Position numbers and translations under genes: made by a program
Notes under the pieces: model-generated
The model's database searches: none
The model's input: only the letters and a program-made list of their open reading frames with translations
What the model was told of the DNA's origin: nothing
Source of the DNA: Delphinus delphis
Lineage: Eukaryota > Chordata > Mammalia > Artiodactyla > Delphinidae
Direction of reading: 5' to 3'
NCBI RefSeq assembly: GCF_949987515.2
Contig: NC_082684.1
Coordinates: 15,925,701-15,989,700 of the forward strand
Length of the DNA stretch: 64,000 nucleotides
In this document: one piece after another, positions 1 to 12,761 of the stretch
Layout of the letters: the number at the start of each line of letters is the position of its first letter
How positions within the stretch are numbered: position 1 is the first letter of the stretch

Positions 1-266
1 GTTTTGGGACGATTCAAGCGCATTGCATTTATTGTGCACTTTATTTCTAGTGTTATTACATTGTAATACATAATGAAATAATTATACAACCCACCATAAT
101 GCTGGCAGGAGGCGGAGCTCAGGTGGTAATGCGAGCAGTGGGGAGTGGCTGTAAATACAGATGAAGCTTCCCTCACTTGCCCAAAGCTCACCTCCTGCTG
201 TGCGGCCCTGTTCCTAACAGTCCACAGACAGGTACCGGTCCGTGGCCTGGGGGTTGGGGACCCCTG
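1..266 (-). mobile_element. MER1-like (hAT-Charlie) DNA transposon end
   Basis: The stretch ends with ggttggggacccctg, preceded by ggtaccggtccgtggcc and by a segment reading cacctcctgctgtgcggccc. These are the reverse complement of the terminal sequence I remember for MER1/Charlie3-type elements. The A/T-rich interior at 20-100 also fits that family. The other end lies outside the window. The 8 bases after it (ctttaaag) could be one copy of the 8-bp TSD. Confidence 0.65.
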
Positions 267-944
267 CTTTAAAGAATGAGATGATGTAGAAGGCAGTGAT
301 GGAGGGGTTCTTGCAGAAGGAAAGGCATCAACAAGGCACCAAAGAGGAAAACTGAGGCATTTGTTTGGGAGAAGGGCAAGTCTCTGGTTGTTTTGTGGGA
401 ACTTGGGGAGATGAAGAAGCAGGCTGGGGTCTTGTGAGCCCCTTAGATGCTGGGCCGAGCGTGGATGTATTTCTGTAGGTGATCAGGAGCCATTGAAGGC
501 TATGACGTGTGCTAAGTTGCACCTTATGAAAAATCTAAATGGATCTCAATCGGAGGGCGGAATAACAGCAAGCTGGAGACTATTAGGAAGAAACTGCAGT
601 AATCTGGGTGAGAAACGATGAGGTCCTGAATGGTCATCATGGCAGAGGTCTGGGGTAGAGGGACCAACGGGGAAGTGAAGAAGAAAGGTCTAAATAGAGG
701 GTCAGTACAGAGGTCTGGGGATCACCTGGCCATTGGCGTAGTGGAGTCAATCATTTCTCTTAAATTACAAGGAGAGCAGTTCATCCACTGGGTGTGAGAT
801 TTTTTTTTTTTAAATTTTCAGATGATGAGAGTAATATTTACTAAATACAAAACTGAGAGGACTAGACTAAAAAAGGTACTCTGTGGCCCACCTGGGCTCT
901 GCTTCCCTGGTGACAGGTAAGATGACCTCTCTTCCTTCCAACAC

Positions 945-1053
945 AGGCTGCCCATGGGCAAAGGACTTGAATAAACATTTCTATAGAGAAGACATACAAA
1001 AGGCCAACAGGTATAGGAAAAGATGCTCAACATCACTAGTCATCAGAGAAGTG
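945..1053 (+). mobile_element. L1 ORF2 fragment, about 110 bp
   Basis: The sequence gggcaaaggacttgaata followed by aaaagatgctcaacatcac matches the same segment of the larger L1 copies in this window (8083-8170, 41820-41900), at lower identity. Both ends are truncated and the family is old. Confidence 0.7.
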
Positions 1054-1261
1054 TATGGGGAAAGAAGACAATGGTTGCAATTCTAGTACATGTGGAGGAG
1101 GGGGAGGGTGTGTCCTACAGGAAATACTTTGCTGTGAATAGACAGAAGCAGTCCAGGCTCTGTTAATTCCTTTTATTTTGTCTTTAAATATACACAGGAG
1201 AAAGAGCTGTGTAATTGGATTCTAGAAGCATTTAGGTCAACACTGGAAAAGGACATTATTG

Positions 1262-1475
1262 TTTATTATATATATTTTTTTTTGCGGTATGCGGGACTCT
1301 CACCGCTGTGGCCTCTCCCGTTGCAGAGCACAGGCTCCGGACGCGCAGGCTCAGCAGCCATGGCTCACAGGCCCAGCCGCTCCGCCGCATGTGGGATCTT
1401 CCCGGACCGGGGCACGAACCTGTGTCCCCTTCATCGGCAGGCGGACTCAACCACTGCACCACCAGGGAAGCCCTA
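1262..1475 (-). mobile_element. CHR SINE (tRNA-derived), antisense
   Basis: This is the reverse complement of a CHR SINE: a poly-T start, gcggtatgcggg, then the B-box region and a terminal ccaccagggaagccc. A perfect 16-bp TSD, gaaaaggacattattg, flanks it at 1246-1261 and 1476-1491, so the insertion borders are exact. The open frames through it are SINE readthrough and not genes. Confidence 0.95.
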
Positions 1476-1491
1476 GAAAAGGACATTATTG

Positions 1492-3400
1492 CTCTTGGCC
1501 TTTATGTGGGTAGCATATCCTGGGGAACTGGCGGATCATATTCTGTGATAGGTCATCTGAGTGGCTTGCTTTTATCCGTATAGTAGTCATTTCCCCCTGC
1601 AATGTGTCTATATTTGGGGAAACTTAGGTGACAGGACTCTTCTCTTCCAACTTCTTGTTTTCCACCTGAAAAGGATCTGATGTCCAGTGGCTGTGGATGC
1701 AATTCTGCCTCTACACGAAGAGGAGTCTAATATGAATACGGTTAAGCAAACAGCAGATGAAGGCTTAACAAGAGCAGGGTTTGGAATTTGACATTCTGAT
1801 GCAGAGCAAGAGAAGAGTGACTCGCTGATGCTGGTGGCAACTGTCACTGGAAAATTTCCCAGAGAACCTTTTAAATTTATGAATCTCCAAAATCCATCTA
1901 TTTTCATTTAGTCTTTGCCTCTATATTTCCTGTCCTTTTATCTCTTTCGTGTAATGCCTATCTATCTCTGTAGTACCCAGAATAAAACGCACCAATTTTA
2001 ATTGTAATGAATAGGGTGTAGTGACTCTTGGGGGCTGCTCTGGACAGGCAGTGAAGGCTGAATCCTTCTAATGGGAACTGCATAGGGAACCTGACTCACT
2101 TGCCCTCACCCCACCACGGCGCAGGGATTGGTCGAGCTCCAGGGACTCTATAGCCAATTTAGCTGTACAAAGGAAAGGAAAAGCACAGTTAAGTGGATCT
2201 GTATTCCCAGTTATCAAAGATGCCAATGCTATCTCCTGGCTAATAGGAGCCCAAAGTGTGCCCTGATGTTTCTGAATAGGCCTTATGTTTTATGGTCCCA
2301 GATACTGCATACTTAAAAATAGTGTCTACCTTAAAATTAGCTATTAGCTAGACACTAAACTTTTAGAATCTATTACTGTATCTAGGTCTCCATTTCCCTG
2401 AAGAGGCAACAAACTGTTTAGACTGAAGCTTGTTTATTTTTCCAATGAATTTAAGTGGAAGGTTTGGTGAAATGATGTATTTAATTTTTAGCATGAATTT
2501 CCTTTGCATCAAATTTTCTTTTTAAATGATGGAACCTCATTATAATACAGCTATTAGGAAATGCGTTCATTTATTATAATGTGGCTGTTAGGAAATGCAT
2601 TCATTCATGCATATATTTATTCATTCAACAAACATATATTTACTGTCTGCCAGGCTCTGTGCAGGACTCTTAAAAATATGGACAAGAACCATGTTTTGTA
2701 CTTTTTAACATTTCTCCAAGAGAAGTGCTCTGTTGTACAACATTAATCCCAGGATGCATTATTTTCATTATATGTCTGAAATCAGAATGTGTCTTACTAC
2801 CAAAGGTATGTAATCCTTTATTGACGATGTTAATTTTTTAGAGGTACATAAAATAATGATGCATTTATAATTGATGGTGTATTAGATTTGATAGGAGATA
2901 TTTACACAATACTATTACTGATACCGTGCTTTGACCACTATTATGGGGCCATTTGGAGTTCCGTACTAAAGTTAAGCCTCTAGTTTTAGGCATTGAAGTT
3001 GGTTCAGGGATGCTAGATCTCAGATGCCCAGATGTCCACATCTAAGAGAGTAGAGTCAGAAGGTTTATGGAGGGCCAGGTGGCAGAGGCAGTGCAGAGAC
3101 AGTAACAGCAGGATGGAGAGAAATTCTCCAATGCCTCGCGTCTCTGCATCTTCTCCCCTTTTCTGGTCTGCTACATAAATCCAGTGCAGCATGACTCTGC
3201 CAGACAGACAGAGCAGGAGGAATGAGAAATGGTACTTAAGGCTGTAGCGTGGGAGGTGGGAACTGGCACCCAGAGAGGCTAGGGTCAGTGTGTGTACCTG
3301 ATGAGGGTAAAGTGAACAAGGAAGTTACAAGGACAGCAGCAACATTTATTGAGACACTCCATTTATCAAATGCCTTATTATTGCCCATTTAAAATATGCT
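1492..3400. other. Unique intronic sequence with an L2 trace
   Basis: No gene or recent mobile element is seen here. A short stretch at about 2600-2680 (tattcattcaacaaac then ctgccaggctctgtgc) is an L2 3'-end relic in antisense. The rest is A/T-rich sequence without recognisable structure. Confidence 0.5.
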
Positions 3401-3985
3401 ATTTTTTCGGTTTTACTGAGATATAGTTGACAAATCAAATCATAATATATTTAAAGTGTACAATGTGATTATTTGATATATGTATATATTGTGGAAGGAT
3501 TCCCACTATTGAGTTAATTAAGACATCCATCCTCTCACATATTTACCTTTTTTTGTGTGGGAACACTTAAGTACTACTTTCTTAGCAAATTTCAATTATA
3601 CAATAAACTATCCTCAAATATAGTCACCATGCTATACATTAGATCAAACCTTATTTATCTTATCTGCTTGTGACCTTTTGATAGCCTCTCAGTATTTCCC
3701 CCACCCCCTGGAAACCACCATTCTTCTCTGTTCAGAGTTTTATTTTTTAAAAATTTTATTTCATCTATAAGTGATACCATGCAGTACCTTTCTATGTCTG
3801 GCTTATTTCATTTAGCATAATGTCTTCTAGGTTCATACATCTTGTTGCAAATGGCAGGCTTTCCTTCTTTTTAAAGGCTAAATGGTATATCTGTATATCA
3901 CATTTTCTTTATCCATGAATCCACCGATGGACACTTAAGCTGTTTCCATACCTTGGCTACGGTGAACAAAGCTGCTGGAGCATTA
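3401..3985 (-). mobile_element. Old L1 3' end, antisense
   Basis: The segment starts with ttttactgagatatagttgac, continues through the typical antisense L1 3'-UTR phrases (aaagtgtacaatgtga, cctctcacatatttac), and ends in an ORF2 remnant (atccaccgatggacactta). Many mismatches place it in an older L1 subfamily. No clear TSD. Confidence 0.75.
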
Positions 3986-5790
3986 AAGTCTACTCCACTT
4001 CAACATGCTGCGTGGCATCCAAAGTCTCAGAACATGAAGTTAATTTATGTCCAGTCAAGAGAAGTCTCAGAAGCCAACCAGGGTCAGAGCAGTGCATGGA
4101 CAATGACATATAGTAGCATCAGAATCCAAGATTAGGGCCACTGAGCAGAATTCTAGTGATGTCTTGAGTAACTTCCCTGTGTGCTGTAGCCCAGGTGCAT
4201 GGACTGGCCCATATTGGGAGGGGACAGATGCCCTGCAGGTCCAGGGAAGTACCTGGTAGCTTGATGAGTTAAGTGCTGAGGTTTGAGAATTTTGTTACTT
4301 TACTCTAATCAAACCTCCAGAGAGCAAAAGTGCTATTGTAGCTAAGGTTCCAGAACTCTGTGATGGGTATTTTAATAAAGCCCCCGATTCCAAGAGAAGT
4401 TTGCTGTAGGGATGAGCTTACAGTCCATAGCTGAGGGCTGATTAATAATTTTAATTATGTTTCTAGTATTTGTGGAGATATTCTGCCATCATTAGATTCC
4501 TTTTAGATTTTCATTCCATGTAGATCTCGAGGAAATTTAAAATGTTTTGGTTCATTATTTAAAATCACTGTTATTTTGCTGAGAGCTATTGAATAGCCAA
4601 AAGAATTTTACATATGATCAGAAAGAGTCCAATCTTCCAAACGCCAAGGGTAGCTGTTCAAATCTGGGAGCTAGGAAGAATTTGAAGTTGTTCACCTAAG
4701 TGTATTTCTAATTTATTTTCATAGGTGTGAAAGAAAAAAGTAGCTGTTTATTAATATAGAGGAAATAGCTCCACTGAATGGTCAGAGCAGTTGTCTTTCT
4801 AATGTTGCATGCAACACAAATGATACCACTCTTGTCACCACTGTCTTTGTCATCATAAACATTTAAGTACATAACTACTCCTTGCCTTGTGCGAGGTGTC
4901 CCACAAAGAGGCTTGTTCCCTGTCTTTTAGACTTTCCAATATAAGAAGAGAACAATGAGGAAACACACATAAAAATACGTTGAAAAGATTTAGAGTATTC
5001 TGAATGAGAATATTAATGAATGCATAGTGAGAAATTTATAACCTCTACAGGGTCACAGGTGACTGTATTTAAATGTTTTCTAAGGGTAGAGAACAACATG
5101 ATTAATACATGAAGAGGGGAAAGTTGGGACAGTATTCTTTAAGTTGCTTATTAAGTTTAGGTGGAGAAAAAAAAGGCCAGTAATTTTTCAGGTCAGGATT
5201 TGATGCTAACCTGGCAGTGGTGATGCTGGAATTGGTGCTCTGGAGGCCAATCAGAACCTCTTGTGGGATTTGCCCATGTAGCGGGTATGAGGCCATTTAG
5301 ATGTCAAGATTGACTGAGACCTGAGCTTCATGGGCATAAACACAGCTGCTGGATAAGCCGATGTATCTGTTAGGATAATTTCTGTTGCAGATGACAGAGA
5401 ACCTGGCCCCATGGGATCCAGCTCAAAAGGGGATTATTGAGTCTCAGAACTGAACAGTCCAGGTAGAGTTCAATCTAGGGCTCAGGATGAAATGCATCCA
5501 GCACTGAGTGTTTTTTCATTTCTTGTTTTGTCTTTTTTGCATTGCTGTGTTCTTGGGCAGTTTCCTTCTTGGTGGTTCTAAGATGGTTGCCACTGGCTCC
5601 TGGGCTTCATCCTTCCAGATTCACATCCTTCAGGAAAAAGAAAGCTAAATTCTCTAAGGCTCAAATGAAAAGCTTGCATCTGAATTTTCTTGGTCCTGAC
5701 TGGCCTGTGTAGGGTCAGACTCAGAGTGGAGCCCAGAAAAGCCCAGCACAAGGACTGAGAGTTGGGCTGGAGTGGTTGCCTTAAAAAATA
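3986..5790. other. Unique intronic sequence
   Basis: No gene, RNA gene or confidently classified repeat was recognised. Short open frames on both strands here lack family features. Confidence 0.5.
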
Positions 5791-5798
5791 TCAGGGTG

Positions 5799-5926
5799 GG
5801 GAATTGCTTGGTGGTCCAGCGGTTAGGACTCTGTGCTTTCAGTGCCAAGGGCCCAGTTTCGATCCCCGATTGGGGAACTAAGATCCTGCAAAATGCTCTG
5901 TGCGGCCAAAAAAAAAAAAAAAAAAA
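5799..5926 (+). mobile_element. Short CHR-type SINE, sense
   Basis: It has a tRNA-like head with ggtccagcggttaggactc (A box) and gatccccgattggggaac (B-box region), and a poly-A tail. A TSD, tcagggtg, lies at 5791-5798 and 5927-5934. Confidence 0.85.
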
Positions 5927-5934
5927 TCAGGGTG

Positions 5935-7378
5935 ATTTTGCTACTACGTGGTTGCTCATGGATGCTGAGAGAAGGGATGAGGTGAGGAGAGAGGGCAGAT
6001 GAGAATGGAAGCTGGGATACTGGTGGGGAGGTTATTGAAGTCCAGGTAGGGAACCATGGTGGCTTGGATAAAGAGAGTGGCAGTTGACATGGAGAAGGGT
6101 GGACAGGTTTGATTTATACCCTGGAGATGGAATCCACAAGATTTGCTGATGGAAGCTGTGTCGAGGGTTATAAGAAAAAGAATTAAACGTGACTCCCAGG
6201 TTTGTGGACAGAGCAGCTTGGGAGAACAGTGGTACCATTTTTTGAGATAGGAAGACTTGAGGGGTTTTGTTTTATTTTGTTATTATTAATTTTAGTCAAC
6301 TGTGTTATTTTGACTCTGTGGGATTTGAAAAGCCTGTCAGATATCTGAGTGGAAATTTTAACTAGACAGTTGGAGATAGGAGACTGGAATTTAGAGGATA
6401 GGGCTGGAAATATAAATTAATGGACATATGAATCTGTAAAACGAAGGGGGTGGCTACAGCACTTTTAATTTTTTTTAAAGCTGTGTAGTCAGTTTATGAA
6501 ATGGGTTGGACTTGTCGGGAGTACAAAGAGAAAATGGCTTTATTCATCTTCAACTGCTACCTTCACTCTGTTCTGTTAGGCCAACCCTGGATGATATCTC
6601 AGAAATATCCCACAGCTTTTCCAGGCACTTAAAATAAAATAAGTAAAGCAAAATAAAATAAAATAAAATACAGTAAATTATTTTCAGGCCTTCCAAAGTC
6701 CAGTTTAATATAAACTCAAACATCAGTCTCTCCATCAATTCAAAGCTCTCCTTTTCCTGCAGGTCAGGCCTGCCTGAGATAACACAAACCAGCAGTGGAC
6801 AAGAATGGCCTTGTTTGCTTTCTTTTTTTCCTCGTCCAAACTCCTTCCCTGCTTGCTTTGCTGCTCTGGCTACTCCAGAGTCAGGTGGCAGGGAGAGGGG
6901 TGATGAGAAAGCAAAATGTTTTATTGATACCTGGCTGATCTGTAGCCATGGGATACATACCCTCTTTGCCTTCCAGATTGAGTGGGCTTATAATGCCCAA
7001 ACCAACTGCTGGGTTGACCAGCGTGAGCTCCTCCGGAACAGGTTAGACACTGTTCAGACAAGGAGAGGAAGGAGAAGGTTATGAGGGTCTACCCAGAGTC
7101 TGCGCTGGGATGATGACATGAAACCAGAAAGTGCTCTCCCCCTGCCTCCCACTCTGAGCTGTGAGGCCACCACATGTGCAGGTCCCTGGATTTTTTCCTG
7201 CTGGTGGGCAGGCTGTGTGGGGTGGCATGTAGAGTTTTACCCATCTTGTTTTCCTCCCAGGACAACTCTGTCTCCACCTGTTGGACTGTACCCTTGAGTT
7301 AAGGAGACATAACATCATTTTAGACATGTTCACAGATTGGCTAATAGAAAAAAAAAGCTTGTTAAATTATGGCAGATA
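5935..7378. other. Unique intronic sequence
   Basis: No gene is recognised. A small (AAATA)n-like simple repeat lies at about 6630-6672. Frames at 6815-7084 and 7079-7333 overlap on opposite strands and show no domain. Confidence 0.5.
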
Positions 7379-9038
7379 ATTTTTCACAGAACGAGAACAA
7401 AAAATTTCACAGTTTATATGGAAACACAGAAGGTCCTGAATAGGCAAAGCAATCATGAGAAAGAAAAACGGAGCTGGAGGAATCAGGCTCCCTGAAATCA
7501 GACCATACTACAAAGCTACAGTAATCAAGACAGTATGGTACTGGCACAGAAACAGAAATATAGATCAATGGAACAGTATAGAATGCCCAGAGATAAACCC
7601 ACGCACCTATGGTCACCTTATCTTTGACAAAGGAGGCAAGAATATACAATGGAGAAAAGACAGCCTCTTCAATAAGTGGAGCTGGGAAAACTGGACAGCT
7701 ACATGTAAAAGAATGATATTAGAACACTTCCTAACACCATACACAAAAATAAACTCAAGATGGATTAAAGACCTAAATGCAAGGCCAGACACTATAAAAC
7801 TCTTAGAGGAAAACATAGGCAGAACACTCTTTGACATATATCACAGCAAGATCTTTTTTGACCCACCTCCTAGAGAAATGGAAATAAAATAAAAAATAAA
7901 CAAATGAGACCTAATGAAACTTAAAAGCTTTTGCACAGCAAAGGAAACCATTAACAAGATGAAAAGACAACCCTCAGAATAGGAGAAAATATTTGCTAAT
8001 GAAGCAACTGACAAAGGATTAATCTCCAAAATATACAAGCAGCTCATGCAACTCAATACCAAAAAAGCAAACAACCCAATCCAAAAATGGACAGAAGACC
8101 TAAAAAGACATTTCTCCAAAGAAGACATACAGATTGCCAACAAACACATGAAAAGATGCTCAACATGACTAATCATTAGAGACATGCAAATCAAAACTAC
8201 AATGAGGTATCACCTCACTCCGGTCAGAATGGCCATCATCACAAAATCTACAAACAATAAATGCTGGAGAGGGTGTGGAGAAAAGGGAACCCCCTTGCAC
8301 TGTTGGTGGGAATGTAAATTGATACAGTCACTGTGGAGAACAGTATGGAGTTTCCGTAAAAAACTAAAAGGAGAACTACCATATGACCCAGCAATCCCAC
8401 TACTGGGCATATACCCTGAGAAAACCATAACTCAAAAATAGACATGTACCACAATGTTCACTGCAACACTATTTACAATAGCCAGGACATGGAAGCGAGC
8501 TAGATGACCATCGACAGATGAATGGATAAAGATGTGGTACATATATACAATGGAGTATTAGCCATAAAAAGGAATGAAATTGAGCTATTTGTAATGAGGT
8601 GGATGGACCTAGAGTCTGTCATACAGAGCGAAGTAATTCAGAAAGAGAAAAACAAATACCATATGCTAACACATACATATGGAATCTAAAAAAACGTACT
8701 GATGAACCTAGTGCAGGGCAGGAATAACAACGTGGACGTAGAGAGCGGACTTGAGGACACGGTGGGGAAGGGGAAGCTGGGACGAAGTGAGAGAGTAGGA
8801 TTGACATATATACACTACCAAATGTAAAACGGATGGCTAGTGGGAAGCTGCTTCATAGCACAGGGAGATCAGCTCAATGCTTGTGACGACCTGGAAGGGT
8901 GGGATAGGGAGGATGGGAGGGAGGCTCAAGAGGGAGGGGATATGGGGATATATGTATGCTTATAGCTGACTCACTTCGTTGTACAACAGAAGCTAACACA
9001 ATATTGTAAAGCAATTATACTCCAATAAATGTATTAAA
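7379..9038 (+). mobile_element. 5'-truncated L1, sense
   Basis: The copy begins inside ORF2 and runs through the 3' UTR (aaaacggatggctagtgggaag, later tccaataaatg) to a short A-rich end. A perfect 15-bp TSD, aaattatggcagata, lies at 7364-7378 and 9039-9053. ORF2 is broken by stops, for example after 7889. The insertion is comparatively young. Confidence 0.95.
7455..7892 (+). pseudogene. L1 ORF2 remnant (thumb/connector region)
   Basis: This is a 145-codon open stretch within the L1 at 7379-9038. It encodes the part of L1 ORF2p after the reverse-transcriptase core, recognisable by [27 protein letters not shown] and [13 protein letters not shown]. It stops at taa 7890-7892. The downstream C-terminal region continues in other frames, including a Cys-rich segment at about 8260-8330. 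It lacks the endonuclease and catalytic RT regions, so it cannot be functional. Confidence 0.9.
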
Positions 9039-9053
9039 AAATTATGGCAGATA

Positions 9054-9407
9054 GAGTTAGGGCGTCCATGCATTCTGACTTTTTAAGACTGTCTCCATTT
9101 TGAGTAATTATTTTTTCAGTAATGATGACTGATTAAATGCATACTGTGTGGGACTTAAATTTTGGATATTTGTAAGGCTTTTTATGTATAAAATCACAGA
9201 TCAGAAAAATTCAGTGGCATATCGTGGTTGTCTTTCCTCCTTCCCTCCCTCCCTCTCTTCTACTCTCTCTCACTTACTCTTCCTCCCTATCCCCTTCTCT
9301 CTTTCTTTCTTTCACTACCTACTGTGGGAAAGACATTGGGTTCAAAATTTGGGATACAAGGATGAATAATTACTATTCCCTGACTACCAAGGATTTATAG
9401 TCCAGTA
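9054..9407. repeat. Unique sequence with a pyrimidine-rich tract
   Basis: The interval contains a polypyrimidine CTTCCCT/CTTT tract at about 9231-9313. No gene is seen. Confidence 0.6.
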
Positions 9408-9620
9408 AAGGGATTCATTCATTTTATCCAACAGACATTTATTGGACATCTGTGATGTAGCAGGCAATAATCTAGGTGCTGGGATGCAATGATGAACAAA
9501 ACAGATCAGATCTAATACCCTAGATGGGGAGTTTATACTTCAGTGGGGGAGATACACGATAACCAAGCAAATAAGTACAGAATACAATTTCACCTGTGAA
9601 GAAAATAAGGTCAGGCAGTG
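9408..9620 (-). mobile_element. L2 3' end, antisense
   Basis: It has the phrases attcattcattttatccaac, tttattggacatctgtg, ctaggtgctgggatgcaatg and gatgaacaaaacagatc in the order found in L2 3' ends. It is an ancient, diverged copy. Confidence 0.7.
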
Positions 9621-10232
9621 GGCTAGAGAGTGCGTGGCCCTGAGAGTGGAGAGTAGCCTTTCTGCATTGGGATGGTAGCATTGAGCAGGGCCGGAGCATT
9701 GAGAAGGAGCTGCCCTGCAAGGATCGGGGCAAGCATGTTCCATCCAGAGGGCTCAGCGACGGGGAAATCCCAGAGGTGGGAGCTAACTTGGAAAAAACTG
9801 GAGGATGAGTGAGGCTGGAGGGTGTTGAGGAAAGAGGTGAGGTTAGAGAGAGAGGCAGGGAGGGAGGTGGTTGCTCGTTGAAGGGTAACAGGAATCCTCA
9901 GGAGGGTTCTAAGGAAGGGAGTGTTGGGGTTGAATTTGCATTTTTATTTATTTATTTAATTTAGAAATATGTACTTTTTAAAACACATTCAGTAATATCA
10001 ATAAATACGTGGATGCACAGGCCAGCTGCCCATGGATGTATTGTTTGGCCTGTACACTGTTTTACAAAATACAGAATTAGCTGCCAACATTAAAAATACA
10101 TATAATAATTCACATTTTCACAGATTTCTCATCAATGTTCTAGTTTTCTCAACTCCTCCCTCATCATTTTTCTTCCTAGTGAAGACCAAACATACCAAGT
10201 ACTTTTCTACTGTGTTGCTTGGTATTTTTTTT

Positions 10233-10235
<3 letters not shown>
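9621..10235. other. Unique intronic sequence
   Basis: The first part is purine-rich (about 9780-9930, many GAGG/GAGAG runs) and the second is A/T-rich. No gene or classified repeat is seen. Confidence 0.5.

Positions 10236-10276
<41 letters not shown>
10236..10276. repeat. (CA)n microsatellite
   Basis: About 20 uninterrupted CA units directly follow a poly-T run. It is likely length-polymorphic. Confidence 0.97.
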
Positions 10277-10278
<2 letters not shown>

Positions 10279-10304
10279 TATTTTATTTTTACAAGAGATA
10301 AATA

Positions 10305-10517
10305 GGGGCTTCCCTGGTGGCGCAGTGGTTGAGAGTCTGCCTGCCGACGCAGGGGACACGGGTTCGTGACCCGGTCCGGGAAGATCCCATATGCCGCGGT
10401 GCGGCTGGGCCCATGAGCCATGGCCACTGAGCCTGCGCGTCCGGAGCCTGTGCTCCACAACGGGAGAGGCCACAACAGTGAGAGGCCCAAGTACCGCAAA
10501 AAAAAAAAAAAAAAATG
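10305..10517 (+). mobile_element. CHR SINE, sense
   Basis: This is a full-length CHR of the ctgccgacgcaggggacac type with a poly-A tail. A short TSD, gataaata, lies at 10297-10304 and 10518-10525. It sits 28 bases after the (CA)n microsatellite. Confidence 0.95.
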
Positions 10518-10525
10518 ATAAATAA

Positions 10526-11250
10526 ACTGACACCAAGCATTGTAAATGGATGACCACAACAAAAGCAACAATGATTGCAATTACCAAACACGAAACACAC
10601 TCATACTATGTCATAATATTGACATTCAGTCCAGGAATCCTCCACGGTAACAGCTCCTTCACTTTGCAGTGAAAATTGATTTGTATATTTTTTGCCTCTG
10701 AGTCCTTGTGGGATTTTTTTCTTTATTATTCAAACAGAAAGTCACAAAAATTATAATCGTCCTCATCAGTTCACTCAGTCTCATGTAATTAACTTTTTTT
10801 CATCTTGATCTTTTGTTAGCACTTTTATGAGTTCATCAGTTTTCCATTAGAGTTCTGAAAATGCTTATTCATTCAGTTCAGCAGTATAGTCAGTTATCAG
10901 AAACCTGTACTTGTCAGAGTCTTTTCCAAAGGGGGAAATCAGGATCTTCTTGGAAGGAACAGTTGGCTGGATTGAATAGACAGTTCAATCCACAAGTTCT
11001 GGATAAACGTCAGGGCTGGGGATGAAGATGTAGAGATCATCAGTCAGATGAACAAGGAGTGAGACAAAATGTGAGAGGTATCCATTTGACTTAAGAAGAG
11101 CATCATTTTTGCTTTAGAAAATGTGGCACCTAAATTATGTCAGTGGTGGGGAAAGGAGTAGTATTCATTGTGTTGACTACATACCAAGCACTGTGCTAGT
11201 TGCTTCACATATAGTATTTTTCATGGCATAAGGCTTGAGAAGCATCCCTA
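10526..11250. other. Unique intronic sequence
   Basis: A/T-rich, no gene recognised. Confidence 0.5.
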
Positions 11251-11254
11251 AGTG

Positions 11255-11611
11255 CACTGCAGTCTGGTACCCACTCTGGAATCAGATTGTTAGATTCAAA
11301 TCCCAGCCCTGGGAATTCCCTGGCGGTCCAGTGGTTAGGACTGCAAGCTTTTACTGTAGTAGGCCTGGGTTCTATCCCTGGTTGGGGAACTAAGATCCTG
11401 CAAGCTGCGTGGCCAAAACAAAACTAAACAAAACAAATCCCAGCCCTGCTTCTTATTAGTCCTTCTGTGCTTTGTTTGCTCATCTGTAAAATGGGGTAAT
11501 ACTAGTACTTACTTCATAGAGTAATTTTAAATGAGTTAATACATGTAAAGTATCTGGAATGGTCCTTGGTACATAATAAGCACTCAATAAATGGTAATGA
11601 TTTGAATGTTG
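11255..11611 (+). mobile_element. MIR, split by a SINE
   Basis: The MIR core (ctcatctgtaaaatgggg, then aaatgagttaatacatgtaaag and agcactcaataaatgg) follows a 5' portion ending ttcaaatcccagccct. The two halves are separated by the CHR-type SINE at 11312-11434. Confidence 0.85.
11312..11434 (+). mobile_element. Short CHR-type SINE nested in MIR
   Basis: The head is ggaattccctggcggtccag, and the B-box region (ggttctatccctggttgggg) and an A-rich tail follow. A perfect 14-bp TSD, aaatcccagccctg, lies at 11298-11311 and 11435-11448. Confidence 0.95.
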
Positions 11612-11789
11612 CTATTTGCTCTGTATATGGTACGTTCAACAGATGGAAGAGTAAATTGTGTTATATATAATAAGAGCATTATTTTAGAATCTTGTTTCAA
11701 CTTGTTTATTGGCCAATGTGTAAGATGCTTGGGTTCTGTTCCTGGTTTTTGCCATGGTTCAATTTTATGAGCAATTCCTCTTCTGTAGT

Positions 11790-12400
11790 ATGAATTAAAA
11801 CCACTTTCTGTTGCTATGGCTGTAGAACAAACCGCCCCAACTTACTGGCATGAAACTAGCATTTTATTTTGCTCATAGACTCTGTGGTTTGGAAAATCAG
11901 GCAGGACTTCATAGGGATGGCTTGTCTCTACTCCATGATGTCTGGGGCCTCACCTGGGGAGACTTGAAGGCTATGGGTGTTAATGGTGGTGGTGGTGGGG
12001 GGCTGGAATCAACTGGAAGCATCTTTGCTCACGTGACTGGTAGTTGATACTGCCCCTCAGCTGGGATCTTAGCTTGGCTGTGGGCTGGAACACCTACACA
12101 GGACCACTCCGAGTGGTCTCCCCGCATGGCCTGGTTTGGGCTTCCTCACAGCAGGGCAGCTGGGTTCCAACAGTGAGTGTCCCATGAGAACTGGGAAGAA
12201 GTGCTGTGATCTCTTATGACAGCTTTGGAGGTCCCATAGTGTCCCTTCTGCCTTAGTCACAAGCCTGTCCAGATTCCAGGAAAGGGGGCATAGGTTCCAC
12301 CTTCACAAGGGAGGAATATCAAAGTCACATAGTGAGAAGAGTTTGTGGGATGGGAGATATTGTGGCTGGTTCTGGAGAATTACAGTCCACCTTGAGGCTT
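11790..12400. mobile_element. Ancient LTR-like interspersed repeat, family unresolved
   Basis: The order ttctgttgctatggctgtag, ttttattttgctcatagac, cctcagctgggatctt, gggttccaacagtgag and gtgggatgggagatattg recurs in a common mammalian LTR-like repeat that I recognise by wording but cannot name with confidence. No intact coding region. Borders are approximate. Confidence 0.45.
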
Positions 12401-12761
12401 AACCGGGAGGCCAATTATGAGGGACTGATTGGCTTAAAGGATCCAATACATTTCTACATTTGGGACATGCTCTGAAGTCAGGGTCTCCTTTATCTATTAA
12501 CGGACTTGACCTCTCTTGACCCAAGTTGTGTTGGAATTCAAAGGTTGACTTGTTAGGACTGGTAAGCTCTCTCTCATTTAAGAAACCCTGATGGAATGTT
12601 GACTTTGTGCCCTGTGTTAATTGCCATGGAGAGCAACTCAAGATACCGCAGGAAGCCAACAAGCTAAAAGGTGAAGATGGATACCGTTGGCTTTCAATTA
12701 AGTAGTCTCTGGAGAGGGAGAAATGACAATCCCTAATGACAGTTACAGTAAAACTAGTCAA

